Source: CAYLLN01 sp033762315
GTDB lineage: Bacteria; Planctomycetota; Planctomycetia; Pirellulales; Pirellulaceae
Direction of reading: 5' to 3'
DNA length: 64,000 nt
Assembly: GCA_033762315.1 (NCBI GenBank)
Contig: JANRLS010000226.1
Location: 21,214-85,213 of the forward strand
The position numbers were made by a program, and so were the translations under genes. The notes beneath the pieces were generated by a model. That model had not been told where the DNA came from. It worked only from the letters and a program-made list of their open reading frames with translations, and ran no database searches. This document shows positions 57,295 to 64,000 of the stretch, one piece after another; within the stretch, counting starts at the first letter, position 1; every line of letters begins with the position of its first letter.

Positions 57295-58680
57295 GTGTTC
57301 GCCCGCTCGATGTTTCGCAATCTCGCCCTGCTTAGCGGCCTGGTCACGCAGGAGCAGCTCGATCAGGTGGTGGCGACTTTACGCTCGCAGCCGCAGCCCG
57401 GCCTGCCGCCGGCTCCAATGCTGGATGTCGATGACGAGCAATTGGCCGCCAAGCTGGTCGAACTGGGCATCCTCACCCCCTACCAGCTGAAAGAGCTGAA
57501 AGCGGGCCGCAGCAAGTTCAACCTCGGCTCGTACACCATTACGGACTGGATCGGCCAGGGTGGCATGGGGCATGTCTATAAGGGGGTGCATCAGGTGATG
57601 GGGCGCGAGTGCGCGATCAAAACGCTCCCCCTGGTGAAGGCTACCCCGGAATCGATCAGCAATTTCAACCGTGAAATCCGGACCCAGGCCCAGCTTGATC
57701 ATCCGCACCTCGTCCGGGCCTACGATGCGGGCAAGGACGGCAACATCTACTACATGGCGGTCGAGTACGTTCCCGGCACCGACCTGCGAAAGCTCGTCCG
57801 GTCGCAGGGGCCGCTTACCCAAACTCAAGCCGCCAGTGTCATTTTGCAAACCGCCCGCGGCCTGGAATATGCCCACGGCAAAGGGCTGATTCATCGCGAC
57901 ATCAAACCCGGCAACATCCTGGTCACTGCCCAGGGAATCGCCAAGCTCTCGGACCTCGGCCTCGCCGGCTTCCTCCACGATGCCGAGAATGACCCGCGGG
58001 CGGGCAAGATCGTCGGCACGGCCGATTACCTTTCGCCTGAGCAAATTCGCTCTCCCGGCGACATCACCCTCACCACCGACATCTACTCCCTCGGCTGCAC
58101 GCTGTACTACGCGGTTTGCGGCAAGGTGCCCTTTCCTGGCGGCACCGCCCGCGACAAGGCCCGCCGCCACTGTGAAGAAACCCCCTGGCATCCACGGCGC
58201 TTCAATCCCGACCTGCACGAGGAGTTTGTCGAAGTCATTGCCGACATGATGGAGAAAGACCCTAAGGCCCGCATTCAAACGGCAGCCGAGGTGGTCGCCC
58301 GGTTGGAGCAATTCGCCGAAAATGCGACTCCGCTGAAAACGCCCGCCAGCATCAAGTCCCCTTGGTCGTCGCAGCCGCTCCCTTCGGGTGAGTTCGAGAA
58401 AGAAGAAGTTGGCCAAGACACCGATGGGGGCGAAGTCTCGGCCAGCGAAGCGAGCGCCAGTCACGGCTCGCAGGGGACGGGCGCGGTCGCTTCGGGGACG
58501 CAAGAGACAATGCCCGTGAAGCCTGGCCGCCATCGTCCGCTGCCGGTAGCCCAGGCCGTGCCGCTGCCCGAGCCTTTTTCCGCGACGGCGATTGTCGCGT
58601 TAACACTGGTAATCTCGATCCCGCTCTCAATGGCCGCCGGAGCGCTCGTCGCCGCTCTCGCCTTCTGGCTGTTTAACTAG
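57295..58680 (+). CDS. Membrane-anchored Ser/Thr protein kinase
   Basis: 461 residues from the GTG at 57295, preferred for the GAGGA 4 bases upstream (an ATG at 57310 is less well placed). An N-terminal 80-residue helical domain (LLSGLVTQEQLDQVVATL ... LVELGILTPYQLKELKAGR) is typical of planctomycete kinases. Kinase domain: Gly-loop GQGGMG (87-92), Lys109 in AIK, HRDIKPGN (200-207), Asp220 in DLG, GTADYLSPEQ, and DIYSLGCTLYY. After an Ala/Ser/Pro-rich link a single TM segment (TAIVALTLVISIPLSMAAGALVAALAF) closes the protein with its C-terminus outside or in the envelope. Confidence 0.93.
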   Translation: MFARSMFRNLALLSGLVTQEQLDQVVATLRSQPQPGLPPAPMLDVDDEQLAAKLVELGILTPYQLKELKAGRSKFNLGSYTITDWIGQGGMGHVYKGVHQVMGRECAIKTLPLVKATPESISNFNREIRTQAQLDHPHLVRAYDAGKDGNIYYMAVEYVPGTDLRKLVRSQGPLTQTQAASVILQTARGLEYAHGKGLIHRDIKPGNILVTAQGIAKLSDLGLAGFLHDAENDPRAGKIVGTADYLSPEQIRSPGDITLTTDIYSLGCTLYYAVCGKVPFPGGTARDKARRHCEETPWHPRRFNPDLHEEFVEVIADMMEKDPKARIQTAAEVVARLEQFAENATPLKTPASIKSPWSSQPLPSGEFEKEEVGQDTDGGEVSASEASASHGSQGTGAVASGTQETMPVKPGRHRPLPVAQAVPLPEPFSATAIVALTLVISIPLSMAAGALVAALAFWLFN

Positions 58681-58684
58681 CGTT

Positions 58685-59302
58685 CTACGTCCAATCGCCA
58701 CCCTGCCCAAGCGCTACCAGCATCGGCACCAATTGCCGCATCGCCCGCGAACGATGGCTGAGAGCCCGCTTCACCGCCGGGGCCAGCTCGCCGAATGTGC
58801 GGTGCCATTCGATCACCTCAAACAGCGGATCGTAGCCAAATCCGCCGCTGCCGGCCCGTGCGGCCAGAATTCGTCCGCGGCACTGCCCTTCGCTCTCGGC
58901 CCGCACTTGCCCCGTCGGATCGGAAAGCGCGGCGTAGCAAACATAGTGAGCCGTTCGCTTTTCTGGCGGCACGGCGGCGAGCTTTTCGAGCAAGAGGTCG
59001 TTGTTTCGCTCGTCGGTGGCCCCGGGCCCGGAAAAGCGGGCCGAAAAAACGCCCGGCGCGCCCCCCAAAGCATCCACCCCCAGGCCGCTATCTTCGCCCA
59101 GAACCCACTGGCCGATCGCCCGTGCCTGTACCGTTGCCTTGAGTCGGGCATTGGCGGCGAAGGTATCGCCCGTTTCTTCGACTTCGACCGACGCCGGAAA
59201 ATCGGCCAGGGTTTTCAGCTCAAAGCCATGCGGCTTGAGGAGTTCGACCAGCTCCCCCAGCTTTTTGCGATTATGCGTGCCCAGCACCAAGACTCTCGAC
59301 AT
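58685..59302 (-). CDS. rdgB: Non-canonical purine NTP pyrophosphatase (RdgB/HAM1)
   Basis: 205 residues. Hydrolyses dITP/XTP to monophosphates, cleaning the nucleotide pool. N-terminal VLVLGTHNRKKLGELVELL (the TxNxxKxxE motif region), ADFPASVEVEETGDTFAANARLKA, GEDSGLGVDALGGAPGVFSARFSG, the FGYDPLFEVIEWHRTFGEL segment and SHRSRAM near the end are family blocks. Convergent with the kinase gene, 4 bp away. Confidence 0.97.
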   Translation of the reverse strand: MSRVLVLGTHNRKKLGELVELLKPHGFELKTLADFPASVEVEETGDTFAANARLKATVQARAIGQWVLGEDSGLGVDALGGAPGVFSARFSGPGATDERNNDLLLEKLAAVPPEKRTAHYVCYAALSDPTGQVRAESEGQCRGRILAARAGSGGFGYDPLFEVIEWHRTFGELAPAVKRALSHRSRAMRQLVPMLVALGQGGDWT

Positions 59303-59438
59303 GAGCGGAACCTGCTTTCGTGCGACTTATTGACGTGCGACCAAACTTACCCGAATTCCACCGCTTTGTGCCGGCCGGCAGCGCGTGGTACCCTGAAATA
59401 GGTGGTTTGGTGGCCATCCCGCGCAGCCCGGCAAACCT

Positions 59439-61112
59439 ATGACCTCCGCGTCGATTCTGCTCACTGTGTTTCTCGCGCTAGCCGCCGATGGTCCGCCGCG
59501 CGTCGGCATGGAGTTCGCGGTTGCCGGGCCGGCGAAAACCGCCGACGATCCCGCGTTCGATCTTGCCGTTGGCGATTTGCTCGCGGTGCGGTCGGTCGCC
59601 GCCGATCATTGCCAGGTTCTTTCGAGCGACCTGGAGCGGGTGGTGAAGATTCCCACCGTGTGGCTGGGGGGCCGAGATGCGATACCGCTGAAGGAAGCGA
59701 TGGACCTTTACACCGGCTTGATCGATAAGAATCCGCAATCGAAATGGCACCGGCGGCGGGGACTGGTTCGCCATGCCAATCAAGAATTGGAAAAAGCGAT
59801 GGAAGACTGGCAGGCTGCCATCGCTCTCGACCCGCGCGACCATCGAGCGCATGTCGGGGAGTCGTTTGCCCATCGGCAGCTGAAGCAGTTCGAGGCCGCT
59901 ATTGCTGCCGCGACGAAAGCGCTCGAAATCAAGCCTGACTTTCCCGCCGCTTGGAACGAGCGGGCCCAAGGTCACATCGGCCTGCTGAAATGGGCCGAGG
60001 CTCTGGCCGATCTCGATAAGTACGTCGAACTGGCGAAGTCGCCGGTCGCCTATCGAGCGCGAGGGAGCTTCCGGCTGGCGCGGCGTGATCTATTCAAGGC
60101 CCGCGAGGATTTCACCCAGGCGCTCACTCTCGATCCGCGCGATGTGACCGCTTTGCATCTGCGCGGGCAGGTCGAGTATTGGACGCAGAACAACGAAGCG
60201 GCATTGGCCGACTATTCGCGGGCCATCGAGCTATCGCCACGTTATTGGCCGCCCTACTTTGACCGGGCCCTCGTCCATTTGCGAAAGCAAGCGAGCGACC
60301 AGGCGATTCGCGATCTCGATGTCGTCATCTCCCTCGCGCCGACGCAAGTCGCGGCGTATCAAAACCGGGCGGTCGCCAACATCAACTTGAACCAGCTCGA
60401 TGCCGCCGTGGCCGACCTGCGCAAAGCCTTGGAGCTAGTTCCGCAAAATTTAGCCTTGCTGCACCAAATCGCCTCGCTTCACGCCCGCGGCGAAAAGTGG
60501 CGCGAGCAAGCGCAAGCTCTCGGCGAATTGGTCGAGCGCGAGCCTAACCAACTGGCGCATCGCCTGCATCGGGCCCAAGCCTGGCGGATGGCCAGAGAAA
60601 CGGAGAACGCGCTGGCCGACCTGACGTTTGTCGCCGCCCAGGCACCGCCGGCCGAACGTCAGCGGGCGCTGGTGGCCCGGTCCGACTATCACCTGGAACT
60701 GGGAAATGTCCAACAGGCGCTGGACGACTGCGAAACCTCCCTCGCGGACGCCAGCTCGCTCGACGATCCCGCGGCCGCTCTGGCGCTGATTCAGCGGGCC
60801 TGGATTCGCGCCACCGCCGCGGAGGAGAAGTATCGCGATGGCCGGCAGGCCATTCTCGATGCCACCCGCGCTTGTGCCGCCGCAGGCTGGAACGACTACC
60901 ATCGCCTGGCCGTGCTGGCCGCCGCCAATGCCGAAGCGGGGCGATTCGACGATGCGGTGATCTGGCAAAAGATGGCGATCGAGAAGCTGGCGGCCCTCCC
61001 CGCGCAGCAGCGTCTGTTGCTGGTGCGCGGCTTTGACCACGAAATGGCCACCATGCAAGCCCGATTGAAGACGTTCGAGGCCCGTCAGCCCCTCCGGATG
61101 CCCCCCCCATGA
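59439..61112 (+). CDS. TPR-repeat protein coupled to the caspase gene
   Basis: 557 residues, ATG at 59439. A short N-terminal hydrophobic stretch (SILLTVFLALAADG) suggests export or membrane association. Residues 85-380 carry about eight TPR units with periodic DPR, EKAMEDW, KALEI and ALTLDPRD helices; the last third is helical and irregular. It probably scaffolds protein contacts. Its TGA overlaps the ATG of the WD40-caspase gene by 4 bp (ATGA at 61109-61112), so the two are translated together and may interact. Confidence 0.85.
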   Translation: MTSASILLTVFLALAADGPPRVGMEFAVAGPAKTADDPAFDLAVGDLLAVRSVAADHCQVLSSDLERVVKIPTVWLGGRDAIPLKEAMDLYTGLIDKNPQSKWHRRRGLVRHANQELEKAMEDWQAAIALDPRDHRAHVGESFAHRQLKQFEAAIAAATKALEIKPDFPAAWNERAQGHIGLLKWAEALADLDKYVELAKSPVAYRARGSFRLARRDLFKAREDFTQALTLDPRDVTALHLRGQVEYWTQNNEAALADYSRAIELSPRYWPPYFDRALVHLRKQASDQAIRDLDVVISLAPTQVAAYQNRAVANINLNQLDAAVADLRKALELVPQNLALLHQIASLHARGEKWREQAQALGELVEREPNQLAHRLHRAQAWRMARETENALADLTFVAAQAPPAERQRALVARSDYHLELGNVQQALDDCETSLADASSLDDPAAALALIQRAWIRATAAEEKYRDGRQAILDATRACAAAGWNDYHRLAVLAAANAEAGRFDDAVIWQKMAIEKLAALPAQQRLLLVRGFDHEMATMQARLKTFEARQPLRMPPP

Positions 61113-64000
61113 TCGCCAGTTCGACGAAATTTGCTTGGTCGCTGCTGGCGGCCGTCTGGCTGGCGGCCGTCTTTTTCGGCGGTGGACTGCATGCTCAGCA
61201 GCAAATTCGCGTTGCGACCCCAGGCAACAGCACCAGCAAAATCAGCGGCACCGTGCGCGGCGACGGCGACCTGAGCCTCATCATCCAAACGGCGAGCGAT
61301 GAGCCTTACTTCCAGATACTCGTTACTGCTGACCGAAAGCACCTGCTCACCTTTAGCGATTCGATCCCCCGCCTCTGGGATATCGCCACTGGGTGCCTGC
61401 TGCGGGAATTCACGGACGAGCTCCCCCCCATGATCAAATTGGTGCGAGGGCGCTACGAGCTCTCGACCGAGGCGCGATACGAAATCGGAGCGGCGGGATT
61501 TGTCCGTCTGAATGCCGAAAATGGCCAGCCGCAGGTCTTAATCGCCAAGCCGATCGACGATCAGGATGCTTGGAGCCGGTTTGTGGTCTCGCCCGACGAA
61601 AAATTGGCGGCGTTCACCCATCTACGATCCGCCGCGATTTCGCTCTACGACCTGGCCGGGGGAAAACTGGTTCACCGCCTGGCCGGCCATGGAGACCGAA
61701 TCACCGCGCTGCAATTCTCGGCCGACGGCAAACAGCTACTTACCGCCAGCGAGGACCGCACGATCCGGCTATGGAGCGTCGCCGACGGCCGGGAACAGAC
61801 GCTTTTTGCCGGACATTTCGACAGCGTCGCCGCGGCCCGCTTTGCCGATTCGCCGGGCAAAATCCTCTCCGCCAGTGAGGACGGCACCATCCGCACCTGG
61901 GACGCCGCCACCGGGGCGGAGCTCGCGCGGCAGCAAATTCCCATCGAGGACAAGAGGTCGCCACTGGCGGTGACTTGGCTGGGCGACGACCGAGTGATCG
62001 TCGCCAATTGGCTGCGGTGCGGTCTATTCGATACGAAGACCGGCGCTGCAATTCGCCGCTTTGAATCGAAGGTGGAGCCCGTCAGCGAGGTGCAGCTTTC
62101 GCACGACGGCAAGTGGCTGGCGGTCGTCGGCATGGAAGGGGGAACGCTGCGGCTGTGGAACCTGCCCGAGGGGCGGCCGGCCTGGTCGCGCGAACTGGGG
62201 CTCCCCCGCGACAGCTTCGACGAGCCGATGTCGCGCCAGGTGCAGTTTTCCGCCGACGATCAGCTGCTGGTGCAGTGTTTGCCGCACGAAACGCGCGTCT
62301 ATCAGACAGCCACCGGGAAGTTGCTGTTCACGCTGCCGATCCAGACCGGCCCCCTCTCGCAGGCTGGTTGGCTCGCGGAACATCGGTTCGCGGTGGCGGA
62401 TCGCCTGGAAAAAGTTGGCGTTTGGAATGTCGCCACTGGCAAGTCGGAGGGATTCACACTCAGCGATCATCCGCACACTTCCCCTCGCTGCATGGCGATT
62501 TCCGCGGATGGCCGACGGGCCGTGGTGCGCGGCCGCCGAGTGGCCGGCTTCGACAACGACGAACGGTTCTATTTGCGCAATCTGGCCGACGATCAAAACG
62601 TGGTCCGACTCGACGACGGGGGCTATCACCTGCGGGAATTCCGCTTCGGCGCGGGGGGGGAGGTTTTCACCCGGATCGAAGAGCACGAGCAAGACACGCA
62701 AGTGCTGATGTTCGATCCGGCCACGGGGAAAATTGCCCGCAAATTTCCGCTGCCGCTCCTCCGACCAGGCCTGGCGCAAGCGGGCTTTCGCGCGGAGCTT
62801 CTCGCGTCGCCGGCAGACATCTTGGCCGTCCGGCTGGCCGATTCGCAGGTCGCTCTGTTCGATGTGGCCACGGCCCGCCCGATTGGCACGCTTCGCGGAC
62901 ACACGAGCGTCGTCACCGGCATCACGTTCTTGCCCGGCGGGAAATTCGCCATCACCAGCAGCCGCGACCAAACGTGCCGCGTCTGGCAACTGCCAGAAGG
63001 GAAGGACCTGGGTTCACTTGTGGGTTTCACGGCAGGCGACTGGGCGGTCGTCGATCAGCAGGGGAGATTCGATGCCAGTAATGCCGGCGATGTGGAGGGG
63101 ATGCAGTGGGTGGTCGATAACGAGCCGATCGCCCTGAAGCAACTCAAGCACCGCTATTTTGAGCCCAAGCTCCTTCCCAAGCTGCTCGGTTTGAGCCGCG
63201 AGCCGCTCCGCGAGGTGGGAACCTTCACCAAACCTGATTTGTATCCCCAGGCGGAGCTAATCGGCGATGATCTCGCGGGACTCCAGCTCAAGCTCGACAA
63301 CCGCGGCGGCGGCATCGGCCGCGTGCAGGTGTTTATCAATGGCAAGGAACTGTTGGCCGACGCCCGCGGCCCGAAACCAGAGCCGGACGCCAAATCGGCC
63401 ACGCTGCCGCTCGATCTCTCTGGCGCGCCGCTGATTCCCGGTCAGCCGAACCAGGTGGAGGTCGTCACCTGGAACAAAGATGGCTACCTGGCGAGCCGGG
63501 GCTGTGTGCGGCGGTTCGAGGGGCCGCTCGAAACGCCCGAGCCGGCCCGACTATTCGCCCTGGTGGCGGGTGTTTCGACCTACGACAACGCGGCGCTGAA
63601 CCTGCGCTTTGCCGCCAAAGATGCCGAGGACTTTGCCACCGCGATGGAGCTGTGCGGCCGGCGGCTATTTGGCGTGGAGCAGGTGCGGCTACGTTTGCTG
63701 ACAACTTCGGACGATCCTCGTGCCCAGCGTCCGACGAAGGCCAATTTCGCGCAAGTCTTCTCGGAGTTTCGCGCGGCCCGGCCGGGAGATGTGCTGGTGG
63801 TCTATCTGGCGGGGCACGGCCTGGCCCTCGCGCAAGGGGCCGATCTCTATTGCTATTTGACGACCAATGCCCGCGGCCTCGATCCGCAGGAATTTGGCGA
63901 TCCGGCGGTCCGCGCGGCCACCTCGATCACCAGCGACGAACTGGCGGAATGGATCAAGCAAATTCCCGCCCTCAAGCAAGTGCTGATTCTCGATACCTGC
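61109..64000 (+). CDS. WD40-caspase (peptidase C14) protein, 3' truncated by window end
   Basis: At least 964 residues, ATG at 61109 (coupled to the TPR gene); no stop before the window edge. Signal/anchor WSLLAAVWLAAVFFGGGL. Residues about 80-660 hold many WD40-type units (for example GHGDRITALQFSADGKQLLTASEDRTIRLW written in two halves: GHGDRITALQF and LLTASEDRTIRLW; later RGHTSVVTGITF and FAITSSRDQTCRVW). A linker with a beta-rich segment follows, then a caspase-like domain: LFALVAGVSTYDN, catalytic His903 in VVYLAGHG, and QVLILDTC ending with Cys964, the expected catalytic cysteine, as the last codon of the window. Planctomycete metacaspase-like stress or signalling protein. Confidence 0.9.
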   Translation, partial: MIASSTKFAWSLLAAVWLAAVFFGGGLHAQQQIRVATPGNSTSKISGTVRGDGDLSLIIQTASDEPYFQILVTADRKHLLTFSDSIPRLWDIATGCLLREFTDELPPMIKLVRGRYELSTEARYEIGAAGFVRLNAENGQPQVLIAKPIDDQDAWSRFVVSPDEKLAAFTHLRSAAISLYDLAGGKLVHRLAGHGDRITALQFSADGKQLLTASEDRTIRLWSVADGREQTLFAGHFDSVAAARFADSPGKILSASEDGTIRTWDAATGAELARQQIPIEDKRSPLAVTWLGDDRVIVANWLRCGLFDTKTGAAIRRFESKVEPVSEVQLSHDGKWLAVVGMEGGTLRLWNLPEGRPAWSRELGLPRDSFDEPMSRQVQFSADDQLLVQCLPHETRVYQTATGKLLFTLPIQTGPLSQAGWLAEHRFAVADRLEKVGVWNVATGKSEGFTLSDHPHTSPRCMAISADGRRAVVRGRRVAGFDNDERFYLRNLADDQNVVRLDDGGYHLREFRFGAGGEVFTRIEEHEQDTQVLMFDPATGKIARKFPLPLLRPGLAQAGFRAELLASPADILAVRLADSQVALFDVATARPIGTLRGHTSVVTGITFLPGGKFAITSSRDQTCRVWQLPEGKDLGSLVGFTAGDWAVVDQQGRFDASNAGDVEGMQWVVDNEPIALKQLKHRYFEPKLLPKLLGLSREPLREVGTFTKPDLYPQAELIGDDLAGLQLKLDNRGGGIGRVQVFINGKELLADARGPKPEPDAKSATLPLDLSGAPLIPGQPNQVEVVTWNKDGYLASRGCVRRFEGPLETPEPARLFALVAGVSTYDNAALNLRFAAKDAEDFATAMELCGRRLFGVEQVRLRLLTTSDDPRAQRPTKANFAQVFSEFRAARPGDVLVVYLAGHGLALAQGADLYCYLTTNARGLDPQEFGDPAVRAATSITSDELAEWIKQIPALKQVLILDTC

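Overview
The window looks like chromosomal DNA from a planctomycete (Planctomycetota, probably Pirellulales-like). The reasons are a DUF1559 pilin-like protein, a sulfatase, Tat-exported Gfo/Idh and FAD oxidoreductases, a PQQ-propeller protein, a membrane-anchored Ser/Thr kinase, a WD40-caspase protein, an HTTM protein, and dispersed palindromic repeats including one that encodes the peptide GAGVSPA inside a gene. No rRNA, prophage, insertion sequence or CRISPR array was seen. One canonical tRNA (Leu, GAG) and the RNase P RNA gene are present.

Layout. 1-4.8 kb: the 3' end of tsaE, then a repeat-rich accessory stretch with a 30-bp inverted repeat, a 261-bp direct repeat whose two copies each precede a different small orphan gene, and many short hairpins. 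4.8-9 kb (minus): a three-gene redox operon (FAD oxidoreductase, ApbE, Gfo/Idh). 9.4-17.6 kb: secreted proteins, namely a pentapeptide-repeat protein, arylsulfatase, amidohydrolase, pectate lyase and an EF-hand PQQ propeller. 17.8-33.8 kb: a tightly coupled surface-sugar cluster. RfbF, RfbG and RfbH make a CDP-dideoxyhexose intermediate. They are followed by a TPP enzyme, SDRs, a dehydroquinate-synthase-like cyclase, an FGGY kinase, and after a strong terminator an HpcH-type aldolase, a glycosyltransferase and large membrane proteins. 33.8-40.1 kb: an SDR, two large BNR/sialidase-like secreted proteins and a secreted HEQGH metalloprotease candidate.

40.2-41.36 kb is the most unusual part. A small orphan protein gene is followed by a structured RNA region with two tandem tRNA-like modules. 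In each, the T arm and 3' acceptor strand come before the 5' acceptor strand and D arm, so the order is circularly permuted as in bacterial Y RNAs of the YrlA type. A strong intrinsic terminator closes the unit.

41.4-47.8 kb (minus): a Tad/Flp pilus operon with three near-identical pilins, a 34-codon membrane ORF, prepilin peptidase, TadE, CpaB, secretin and CpaE, but without TadA, TadB or TadC. 48.5-52.2 kb: an HTTM gene pair, a decayed DUF433/DUF5615 toxin-antitoxin module, tRNA-Leu, a small lipoprotein and a DUF1559 protein. 52.8-59.3 kb: an orphan gene, an M20 peptidase, an HtrA protease, rnpB, a ribbon-helix-helix protein, a Ser/Thr kinase and RdgB. 59.4-64 kb: a TPR gene overlapping by 4 bp a WD40-caspase gene that is cut by the window edge exactly at its predicted catalytic cysteine.
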